Origin: Arctopsyche grandis
Lineage: Eukaryota > Arthropoda > Insecta > Trichoptera > Hydropsychidae
NCBI RefSeq assembly: GCF_051622035.1
Contig: NC_135357.1
Span: forward strand, 36,191,691-36,255,690
Reading direction: 5' to 3'
Length of the DNA stretch: 64,000 nucleotides
A program made the translations under genes and the position numbers. This document shows positions 24,699 to 64,000 of the stretch, in pieces. Positions within the stretch are counted from its first letter, which is position 1, and each line of letters begins with the position of its first letter. Under the pieces are notes generated by a model that saw only the letters and a list, made by a program, of their open reading frames with translations, was not told the DNA's origin and ran no database searches.

Positions 24699-25110
24699 TT
24701 TTATTTATTTATTTAATATACTTGGGGGAGGCGGCAAAGCCGTTAGACCCAAGGGGTTTGATCAAACATATTTTAAAAAATTATACATATATGCAATTAA
24801 AATGAGAAAAATTTAAATACATTAAAAAAACAATATTAAAATAAAAATAAGAGAGCAAAAAAATATATAAACAAAAAAAAACAGAAATACGATTATAAGA
24901 AAGAAGAATTACAGAAATCCTTTAGTTTTAAAAAAAGTATCAAGCTTATTCTTAAAAATATTAACGTTTTCAGAGGTTACTATATCATTGGGAAGACTGG
25001 TCCTAACTGAAACCATTATTTTTGAAAAGAAGGAATCTCTGATCAATTTATTAGATTTTTCTTTTTGAAGTCTAAGCGAGTGACCTCTGAGGTGAGTGTT
25101 TACGTTGAAT
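24699..25110 (-). mobile_element. 5'-truncated LINE, C-terminal end and 3'UTR
   Basis: On the minus strand an open frame ends at about 24919 and reads HLRGHSLRLQKEK, LIRDSFFSKIMVSVRTSLPN and VNIFKNKLDTFF: the C terminus of many LINE ORF2 proteins (F..R....WN.LP..V......FK..LD). The 3'UTR ends near 24700 in ATAAATAAATAAA, as in CR1/L2/Jockey-like elements. Reverse transcriptase motifs are missing. Confidence 0.65.
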
Positions 25111-25549
25111 GTAATAAGATTAGAATGTCATAAGCTATAAGTATTCCGTCTATATTATTTTATTTTGGGGCAGAGAGGGACGTGACCACTTTTTCACCGT
25201 CTGGATGTTGGTATCCACGGGAAATCTTTGTGGGGACATGTGGGGACGAGCTATCCACCGATTCGGTTGATTGATCATAATAAACAGCGCGAATAAAACC
25301 ACACCGTCGTTTCATTCGCTTCGCTTCCATAACTTCTACAAATTTTTTATTTGTCAATCGCATATACACTTTGAATCTGTGTAAAAAAACCTAAGATTTT
25401 TTATACGTCGATATCAAAATAATTAAAAAAAATAATTTACTATGTAATTTCGAAGTTAAAATTTTTGAATTGAATTCTTTTCTCACATCTCTTTATCTAT
25501 TTCTCACATCTCCAACCGCTCTAATTGGAATAATCGGCGATAAAATGTT

Positions 25550-25770
25550 GACAAAAGTACGACATTGCAACGTTGGTAGACGGAAAAGGGCGTGGGTTGT
25601 TGCACTTGGTCGCATGCTGTATTGTCAGCCGCTCGGCAACGTGAGCTTCCCGGTCGTCGATAGTCCATTGGTGACGTTGAAGACGAGGCTGAGGAAACTC
25701 CTGGGGGTTTCGGTCGTCCCCCGCCCCAACTCCATCATCTCAACCCTCTGCACTCAGGAAATCCTTCAAG
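25550..25770 (+). promoter_or_regulatory. Probable eIF2-alpha 5'UTR exon and promoter
   Basis: GC-richer than its surroundings and ending in a consensus donor, CTTCAAG|GTGAGT at 25771. The next good acceptor, TTTATTTCAG at 26148, sits directly before the eIF2-alpha ATG, so a leader exon spliced straight onto the start codon is the simplest reading. A 103-codon frame across it has no recognisable product. Confidence 0.5.
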
Positions 25771-26148
25771 GTGAGTCCTGACGACAACGCGGCCATAGCC
25801 TAACCTGCTCGTTCTCCATACAACATATGCAGTTCAATGATCTCCTTGTTTTACCACTTTTGCACAAAAATCACCTCAAAACATAACTCCTACACTTAAT
25901 TTCAATGTATTGTATGACATTTTATAAACATGACGCAATAATTTATTTTATACAAAAAAAAAATCATTTGTTCAAAACTCAGTGCATCCGTCAATTAATT
26001 GACATTTAAACATTTCAATGTCGACCGTGCTTTGATTATTTTTCTATCAAATGAACTAATGATCCAAACGAATCTAGCATGTATAATATATGGATATAAA
26101 ACGTCACGGTTTTCTAGAAATATTTTTACCAATTATTATTTATTTCAG

Positions 26149-27497
26149 ATGCCGCTCACGTGCAGATATTACAAAGAAAAGTATCCTGAAGTGGAGGATG
26201 TAGTGATGGTCAACGTTCGTTCAATAGCTGAAATGGGTGCTTACGTCCACCTTTTAGAATACAATAACATAGAGGGTATGATTCTGCTGTCAGAATTGTC
26301 CCGTAGGCGTATTCGCTCCATCAACAAACTCATCAGAGTTGGTAAAACTGAACCCGTCGTAGTGATCAGGGTCGATAAAGAAAAAGGTAACGAACAATCT
26401 CTACAACGGCTTGTATCATTTAAGTTTGTTTGATGTACATAAGTGTTCAATGTATTTTTTCGTTTGTTAGGATACATCGATTTATCAAAACGACGTGTGT
26501 CCGCCGAGGATGTAATCAAATGCAACGAACGGTACGCTAAAGCGAAAGCCGTCAACTCTATCCTTCGCCACGTAGCCGAATTGTTGAATTACAATTCAGA
26601 CGAAGAATTGGAAGACTTGTACGAGAGAACCGCTTGGTATTTCGAAGAAAAACATAAAACTGCGAAAGCTTTCGCTTACGATTTCTTCAAACAAGCTGTG
26701 ATGTGAGTTAGGTTACTCGACCGCTTTCATTTTATCGATTTGCGTCCACATGTTTCGTGTTTTCAATGTGCTACGTGTTTGTTTTCAGGGATCCTAAAAT
26801 CCTCGCCGAGTGTGGTCTCGATGATAATACGAAAGAAGTGTTACTCAATAACATACAGAGGAAGCTTACGTCGCAGGCTGTCAAGATACGTGCCGACATA
26901 GAATGCGCTTGCTATGAATATGAAGGAATTGATGCTGTTAAGGCTGCTCTTAAAGCCGGCTTGGCCCTTTCAACAGAAGAAATGCCCATTAAGATTAATC
27001 TGATTGCTCCTCCGCTATATGGTTACTACATTATGATAAATATATACATACTTTGAACTAGTTTGTTTTCGAAATTGTTACAATATGTGTATGATTTGTG
27101 TTTTATTACAGTTATGACAACGTCGACTCCTGAAAAAGCTGATGGATTGAAAGCATTACAAGACGCTATTGACAAAGTCAAAGAAACAATTTTATCAACG
27201 AAAGGTGTATTTTCCGTTCGCATGGGGGTAATTTATTGAAATTAATTTAATGTTGATCTAATTTTATTGATATATTCGATATTGATTTGTGTTGTTATAC
27301 AATTGCAGCCAAAGGTTGTGACGGCGGTTGACGAAGCTGAACTCGTACGACAGATGGAACGTGCCGAGGCTGAAAATGCTGAGGTTGCTGGCGATTCTGG
27401 TGAAGAAGAGGAAGAGGGTATGGGAGCACCGGCAGAACTGAGCGGTGACGAAGGAGTTCCGCCCAAGGAAAATGGAGAAGCTAGTGATGATGATTAA
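26149..27497 (+). CDS. eIF2alpha: Eukaryotic translation initiation factor 2 subunit alpha
   Basis: Regulatory subunit of the cytoplasmic eIF2 complex that brings initiator Met-tRNA and GTP to the 40S ribosome. Exons: 26149-26386, 26471-26702, 26789-27021, 27112-27227, 27309-27497; 335 aa with consistent phases, close to the usual 315-340. The S1 RNA-binding domain is at the N terminus ([18 protein letters not shown]). The stress-kinase site is [10 protein letters not shown], with the regulatory serine at residue 51 counting Met. [12 protein letters not shown] spans the exon 1/2 junction. The helical domain and C-terminal alpha-beta domain follow, and the protein ends in an acidic tail (GEASDDD) as in animal orthologs. 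An AATAAA overlaps the stop codon and a second lies near 27615, so the 3'UTR is probably short. Confidence 0.96.
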
Positions 27498-28099
27498 ATA
27501 AATCCAAAAGTGATTCACAAAATGACATTCTTTATTCATCAGTACTATAAAATACATCGATCGGTATTTTATTCACAAATATGTTCATATTAACATTTTT
27601 ATATATTAAAAAAAAATAAAAACACCGGCATGTTTTATCTTTTGTATGGTTTTGAATGTGTATTGTTTTAAAAATATGTCAACGTATGTACCTATGAGGC
27701 TATAATTCAAGTCTCAAATAGCCCTTCTTAGTTTATACATAAGAAAAAAACTTAAATGTGAGACTATAGAATCTGTCTTATTCGAAAGGATGCTAAAAGA
27801 AATGTCGATAGATATTTTTATCACAATCAAAATTTCATTATTTTTTTTATTCAGTCTATTTTTGTTAAATTATTACCAATACCAGACTGCACCTCATATT
27901 ATTTAATATTTCAATATAGACAATTATGTAGTTTTGTTTTAAAATATCAAATCTGTTTGATCTGGAAGGTTGAGATTTGTGCGTTATCAAATTTTGGAGC
28001 AATATAATAATACCCATTTAATTACCATAATATACACAACTGAAGATTTGTGAATGAATATATGAACAAATCTTCATTGTCGCATAATGTCAATTAAAG

Positions 28100-28690
28100 T
28101 CGTACGATGGAATCATCACGCCCCTGTACATACATGCAGAGACAACCTCGCCTGGAATTGTCTTTGCTAATCAAGGGCTACGAAGCAATTCGACTAACTT
28201 TATAATAACGATCGTGAGCGCGTAGAAGTTTCCAGAAGGATGATTTCATCACTCGATCTTACACTGAGCAACCTTGAGGCACATTTGCACACTAACATGA
28301 CCTCCATACCCGTGGAAACTTCCAGAAGTATGATCTCGTCACCCGGAGACAAAGGATACCCTCGAGCTCCCGAAAGCAGGATGACTCAACCAGTATATAA
28401 TCTATCGTAAACGGACTACTAGTCATATGTGAATCAGTCACAGGACTAGTAGTCCGTTGACTGATTGTGATTGTTGTCTAAAATCGATCACGAGAAAACT
28501 GGTTGACCGATTTTAGGGTGTGACCAGTTTTAGTGTGACGGGTGATCACGTGTAACCGATCTAGAGCGACCATAATCTAGAGCAGCGCTTAGACGCCAGT
28601 TCAGCCAGCCCTTCCACTGAAGTGGGCAGCTAGCCCACTTCCCTGCAAAAATATTATACTTGTATATTGAATATAAATAAACGAGATCCT
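28100..28690 (+). mobile_element. LTR-like segment with internal foldback insertion
   Basis: Resembles the segment at 61480-61860 in order: AACCTTGAGGCACA, TTCCAGA.GTATGATCTC, TATATAA (about 28395), GCCAGTTCAGCC and AATAAACGAGATCC near the end. TATA box, leader and polyadenylation signal in this order suit a retrotransposon LTR. A 53-bp palindrome (ACGGACTACTAGTC ... GACTAGTAGTCCGT, 28410-28455) interrupts it. Termini and target duplication were not found. Confidence 0.45.
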
Positions 28691-28699
28691 TTTAAAAAC

Positions 28700-29868
28700 T
28701 AAGCCGCACCGTGCGACTTGGTTGAGGGCGACCAGACCATTGCATGCAGGTATATAGGACATGCTACACCCGTGAATTTGTTTGTCGCACACATTTCCAT
28801 ACATTTTTTCGTGTCGCGCAACTAGTCGGCCGACAAAGTTGCACGGTGCGGCCCGGCCTTAAGCCGCACCGTGCGACTTGGTTGAGGGCGACCAGACTAT
28901 TGCATGCAAGTATATGGGACATGCTGCACCCGTGAACTTGTTTTTCGCACACATTTCCATACATTTTTTCGTGTCGCGCAACTAGTCGGCCGACAAAGTT
29001 GCACGGTGCGGCCCGGCCTTAAGCCGCACCGTGCGACTTGGTTGAGGGCGACCAGACCATTGCATGCAGGTAGATGGGAAATGCCACACCCGTCAACTAG
29101 TTTGTCGCACACATTTCCATACATTTTTTCGTGTCGCGCAACTAGTCGGCCGACAAAGTTGCACGGCGTGGCCCAGTCCTAAGCCGGACCGTGCGACTTG
29201 CGAGTGACTTGGTTGAGGGTGACCAGTCCAATGCATGCAGGTAGATGGGAAATGCCACACCCGTCAACTAGTTTGTCGCACACATTTCCATACATTTTTT
29301 CGTGTCGCGCAACTAGTCGGCCGACAAAGTTGCACGGCGTGGCCCGGTCCTAAGCCGGACCGTGCGACTTGCGAGTGACTTGGTTGAGGGTGACCAGTCC
29401 AATGCATGCAGGTAGATGGGAAATGCCACACCCGTCAACTAGTTTGTCGCACACATTTCCATACATTTTTTCGTGTCGCGCAACTAGTCGGCCGACAAAG
29501 TTGCACGGCGTGGCCCGGTCCTAAGCCGGACCGTGCGACTTGCGAGTGACTTGGTTGAGGGTGACCAGACCAATGCATGCAGGTAGATGGGAAATGCCAC
29601 ACCCGTCAACTAGTTTGTCGCACACATTTCTATACATTTTTTCGTGTCGCGCAACTAGTCGGCCGACAAAGTTGCACGGTGCGGCCCGGCCCTAAGCTGC
29701 ACCGTGCAACTTGCGAGCGACTTGGTTGAGGGTGACCAGTCCAATGCATGCAGGTAGATGGGAAATGCCACACCCGTCAACTAGTTTGTCGCACACATTT
29801 CCATAAATTTTTTCGTGTCGCGCAACTAGTAGGCCGATAAGGGTGCACGGTGCAGCCCGGCCCTAACG
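28700..29868. repeat. Seven-unit tandem array of an inverted-repeat-bounded 160-171 bp unit
   Basis: Units begin TAAGCCGCACCGTGCGACTT or a variant at about 28700, 28860, 29020, 29180, 29350, 29521 and 29692. Each closes with AAGTTGCACGGTGCGGC (or GTGTGGC-type variants), the inverse of its start, so every unit has its own terminal inverted repeats. The first three are 160 bp; the later ones are about 171 bp because of an 11-bp duplication (GCGAGTGACTTG). Frames across the array are repeat artefacts. Confidence 0.85.
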
Positions 29869-30014
29869 GAACATCTGGTAGCCGAAAAGTCCATCATACT
29901 AACGATAACTATCACACTAACGAGAACTTGAGTGCCAAATATTGCGTATTCGCGATTTAATGTCAAGAATTGTCTTTGTGACCACCGCAATGTGACTAAT
30001 AATCCAATTACCAT
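29868..30014 (-). mobile_element. Truncated copy of the 204-bp Mutator-like MITE
   Basis: CGGAACATCTGGTAGCCGAA through CCAATGTGACTAATAATCCAAT corresponds to the inner 150 bp of the element at 41479-41682 (there CGGAACATCTGGCAGCCGAA). Its left end is replaced by the tandem array. Confidence 0.75.
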
Positions 30015-30387
30015 TTAAAGAATAGACGAGCACATGGCCGTGTTCGGGAGCGTCACGTCCACATGGGGAGGCGAGGAGGGAGGGTTGACGAAGAGAGGGG
30101 GAGGGGACGGCCGCCGGCATCGATTATTCTGGTTTAGCGGCCGCGGTGTGCGGGGTGTTCGCTCTCTTTCCCGGCCCGGTCTCGGTGCCGATTCGCGGGG
30201 CCGCTCTCGCCCTACCCACACGTACGCACGCAGCTGCACAACACCCCGCCAGTGTGCCGTAGCGAGTGGAGTGTAGTCGAGAGTCGCGAGTCAGAGTTGT
30301 GTGCAGTGCGGGGAGTGGGTCGCGGTGCGGGGGGAGAGGGTTCGCCTTTGAGGCCCCGCGGCGCCCCCATGGGCTCGAGCGCCGGCG

Positions 30388-60262
<29,875 letters not shown>

Positions 60263-61470
60263 TCAGTTGAATTAACACCGACACATATTTAAAAGCAACC
60301 CTCGTCTTCATGATGTTGTAATCTATCAAATCTTATATCTATTATTATATAATCGCAGTGGGCGATCGTTGATTTTGAATCGGAACGATTCTCAATCTCC
60401 TTGGCACGATCAATTACGTCTCTCTAATATTGCAACAGGGAATTATAATTGAATATATGATCAATTTTAAAAGCACGTTGAATCGCACGACGGTGATGAT
60501 AACGATAGCGTTCTACAAAAAAAAAATCTATCAGTATTTTAAATTGGAAAAATTATGTTGTGAATTTTAGCTACAAAGTATCTTCGTGCGATTCTTCCGA
60601 ACCTTTCGTGCGCATGTTCATACTTTTTAATGCTAGTTTATTACATATATACATATATATATATACAAGTATATATATTTTTTGGTGTTTTCATCAAATA
60701 ATAATTATTATTACAAAGTAAACTATCACATTTTGAATTATGCTAATTAGTATTAATAAATTAGTTACTACTCGATAGTTATACTCGATGAAATCGGCTG
60801 ATGTTGAGAATCAATTAATTAAGATATTTTTATTTTTAAATAATGGACGATTCATCTATTGACTATTTTTCATACTTCTCCAAATAAAAAAAGTCTTTTT
60901 AAGGTTTTTATATATACAAAACGCATATACATTCATGTGTATATGTATCTTTGGCACTGCACGAATGCATTTATTAATGTATATCTATCTATATACTTAA
61001 ATAAAAAAAATGGATATTTTTAGTTTATATACAAAAAAAGACGACCAATAATTTCTACTGTAGGACTACAACTCGTACGATACGTTGTAGGTGCATTTAG
61101 AACATGCGAGACCAAAAGAGTCTGTACACGTTTAAGTCATTAATCATATGACAATATTTCACAGAAGACACGGTATAATCTGAGGAAGCCAAATCACGGT
61201 TCGTTTCTGTTTGTTTCGGTATGCGGAAATTTTGTGATATTGAATATAGAGGTAATATTGTCGAATCATATCTTTGAATGTCACCGAGTGACTCGAAATG
61301 GTGTTTTTAATCTCAATGCTGTTGTTTGTATGTAGACCGATGTGAGAGCGATTCAAGTGTGAACCAACGCTAATTCAAATTCATTCCACGTAACTGGGCA
61401 GTAGGCAGAAAAATACTCGATTGCTATTAATCAGAAACATTCAGACATCATATAATAATTAATAAAGTGC
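60263..61470 (+). other. 3' flank / probable 3'UTR of the NACHT-WD gene
   Basis: AT-rich, several AATAAA-like signals (for example near 60883 and 60992) and no supported frame. Confidence 0.45.
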
Positions 61471-61479
61471 AGGAATATA

Positions 61480-61860
61480 GCACAACTTGTACTATCCTAA
61501 ATCGAGGTCGATGATTTCACGTATTTCCCCCATCGAACTCGAGACATTGATCTCACCACCTAGCTACGCACCAACGAAACCTTGAGGCACAGCTACACAA
61601 AGAATCTTCCAGAGCATGACCTCACCAGCAAAGCTACGCGTTGCACAATTAACCATTATATAAACCAGCCCCAGATGCCAGTCAGCTTCAGGAGTTCAGC
61701 CTGCTAACTCCTCCGAAGCCGAGCAACTATCTCCTACGCCGTACGTACAATAACACTTATATCAACTGAACAATAAAGATCCCCTTCCAAACACACACGT
61801 GTTTCTATAGGTTGGAATACGGTCAACATACTTTCCCTGCCTACAAAGTCACTACTAAAA
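61480..61860 (+). mobile_element. LTR-like segment
   Basis: TATATAAACC at about 61657, a leader with GCCAGTCAGCTTCAGG, then AATAAAGATCC at about 61773 and a CA-ending tail. Order and several motifs match 28100-28690. No internal coding sequence or clear target duplication. Confidence 0.45.
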
Positions 61861-61869
61861 AAAAATAGC

Positions 61870-64000
61870 TTTTTAATGTGTATGCTTGTTGCGCAAGCAC
61901 TTATGGCTCATAAAGGTTAGTGCACATATTTACAATGCACATGCGCACTGTGCATACATATAAATACATGCCTCTCATCATTGTCTGCTGCTAAAATCAT
62001 ATCCTTCGGTAATTCATTACGATATAAATTATTTATGATTGTTTCAACAATCTACATTTCGCCTACTGCTTAGTTATACTGAAAACATAAATTATGTACA
62101 TGTACATATATTCACAAATTAAAATGGCCGCAGGTGGACAGCTCTTCTTATCTTTTCAACTTGTAAACCTAGTAAATTTTATTTTTGTAGCAAACATTCG
62201 ATGAGAAACTTGATTGCCATGCATATTTTGATTTGTGTACTGTGTGTCCGAAATTGCTCATGTTCAAAAGGTCCAAATAGACGTTACTTCGTCGTTTTAA
62301 GTCCATGCCAAGCAATTTAATTATTTTTTATTTCAGCACAAATGAAAACGTTAGGTATGTTATATGTAAGGAAATGTGGAACGCACACTGCAGAAGCTTG
62401 TTTAAATGTATCTAATTTTTATAATAGATTAATATTTCTTATATTATACCAGGCCCAATCGCAGACGAAAACATATGCTAAATCAAACTCAAATAAATAG
62501 CTTCATTTGTATATGTGTTTTCTTAAGTAACATTTTTGCTAAATACGATATTGCGTATACTGTCGATTCAAGTTACAGATATGTAATCACGTCGTGTCGT
62601 AGCTTTTAGTATAAGTATTATATCACTGGTATTTGAAATTCCAGTAGGGCTTACCACTTCGCTAAAGCTCCAGTGGCGATATTATTTATCAGATCGATTC
62701 GACCAGATATTGGTTATGAAACTGCAAAATGCAGTAGTACTGTATTTGAACATATAGTTTTTCTCTAAAACCTGTATTTTACTCGTCATCGCCTTAGATA
62801 TTTCTTATACCTACAATTCCAACGTGCCATTTAAAAAAAAATAGTTTTCAAGTTTAGATGGTGAACTATGTAGTGTGGAAATAGTACGCTCAAATATTGA
62901 ATGTTTACATTTATTGATTTTATATTGTATAGAGGAAATGTTACAGTTATTGGCCGATGTACATACTTTTTATGCTTCTTGATAATTTTGCTGGCAAGCT
63001 GTTTATTTCCAGCAACCAATATATGTACAACCTGGCCAACAACTATCATTTTCCCTACTTTTATCCATGTATGTGTATTTAGAATTTAAAATATAAATAT
63101 GGAGTGTCAAGAGTTTTCTGTAAATTCTCGATTTTTTTAAAATGAACAGCAATAAGTGTTCTTTTAAGTTGCGAAAAAATAATTGACAATCAAAGATTGA
63201 AGCTCATGATTTGCAGCAGATATCGGTAGATAGTTAGCTATTTGGTCTTGCCATACTCAATATCGTTTATTTGACATAAAGTGTTAATGTACATATACTT
63301 GTGTATTTATGATATTACGATAAGCTTAGTGGGTCAATTCTCTTGCCACTCTTGTGTTTTTAAAATGTGTATAGAACATTAATAAAAAAAATGGCGGGAG
63401 GGACCGCAATATTTAGCCTATCGATTAGTAGTGTACACGAGCACCATTGTGGACACGCAAGATTCAAACCCTTCACTACAACAGGCCAATTACTGACGTG
63501 TCTTCCATACGATGATCCCCTTCTACATATTGTTCTGTACACGATACAATTTTTATCAGAAGACAAGATATGTTAGTCAAACTTAATATATTGTCAATTT
63601 ATCTATTTGATTACGCTTCGTTAGGTGGCGCGCGTATCGCAAACTACATAAATATAACGGTGGCTTTCAACCTTTTTACGCCTGTTAAAATATGAAAAAT
63701 GCACTAATTCTGTAGCTTTTAAGATTGAAACAATGATTTCATTTTTTGTTTGGATACCGGATTGGTATCAAAAAACAGTCCGATTAGACTTTCTTTTTCG
63801 CGAAGATTTTTCATGAAGGAATTGTCATCTTTAAGAGAATCCTCATTTTCAGGGTATCGACGGTTGAAAACCACTATTATGACAGCGCATTATGCTAAAG
63901 TTGATTGGAAAAATCGAGCGTTTACTATCTGATTGTTTTCTGTGAATATTGTTTTTATTTTTCTTATCGTATTTTAAGAGTACTGATGATTCATTGAAAA
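61870..64000. other. Intergenic DNA, nothing recognised
   Basis: AT-rich. The longest frames (about 60-70 codons, for example at 62901 and 63367) have no recognisable domain, splice support or start context. Confidence 0.5.

Noticed and set aside
25160-25781. Frames of 69 (minus) and 103 (plus) codons
   Set aside because: No recognisable domain; the plus frame ends at a strong donor and fits a 5'UTR exon of eIF2-alpha better.
28600-29182. Overlapping 60-90 codon frames on both strands; CRISPR-like periodicity
   Set aside because: They are the inverted-repeat tandem array. Units are 160-171 bp with no short repeat/spacer pattern, and the genome is eukaryotic.
63367-63576. 69-codon plus frame and its 68-codon antisense partner
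   Set aside because: Short, unsupported by splice sites or domains; likely chance.

Overview
The window is nuclear DNA from an AT-rich eukaryote, most likely an insect. Genes are split by GT-AG introns, bodies are AT-rich while promoters are CpG-rich, and the introns and spacers are packed with RTE, Helitron, piggyBac-like, hAT-like and Mutator-like transposons, tRNA-derived SINEs and long (TA)n tracts. A moth or relative is plausible from this repeat mix, but the sequence alone does not fix the order.

Four protein-coding genes can be rebuilt exon by exon. (1) Positions 1-11106, plus strand: the 3' 14 exons of a sodium-dependent dopamine transporter (SLC6 family, DAT), with the 5' end outside the window. 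Its 5.8 kb intron 6 holds a solo LTR, an intact RTE LINE on the opposite strand, a diverged tandem duplication and a MITE. (2) 22395-18246, minus strand: a complete 14-exon DEK chromatin protein, 643 aa, with a CpG-rich first exon. (3) 26149-27497, plus strand: complete eIF2-alpha, 335 aa, five coding exons, preceded by a probable 5'UTR exon. (4) 30388-60262, plus strand: a 1352-aa NACHT and WD-repeat STAND protein (NWD1/NWD2 type). Its first exon lies in a CpG island and encodes a myristoylation-type N terminus; a 16 kb first intron full of repeats follows, then 22 exons at 46.4-60.3 kb. Summed exon lengths and splice phases give uninterrupted frames in all four genes.

The rest is mostly mobile DNA: 11.1-18.2 kb (DAT 3' region, foldback and Helitron copies), 22.6-26.1 kb (a probable mitochondrial ND2 insertion, Helitrons, a SINE, a LINE fragment), 27.5-30.0 kb (LTR-like sequence and a seven-unit tandem array of inverted-repeat-bounded units), 30.5-46.4 kb (NWD intron 1) and 60.3-64.0 kb (3' flank with an LTR-like segment). 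No rRNA gene, functional tRNA gene or CRISPR array was seen.

The four genes have unrelated jobs (dopamine reuptake, chromatin, translation initiation, STAND ATPase scaffold) and do not form a pathway. The unusual content is structural: MITEs nested three deep with exact target duplications, a Mutator-like 204-bp MITE with 9-bp target duplications next to its own natural empty site, a tandem array of inverted-repeat units, and long foldback elements within or beside transcription units.
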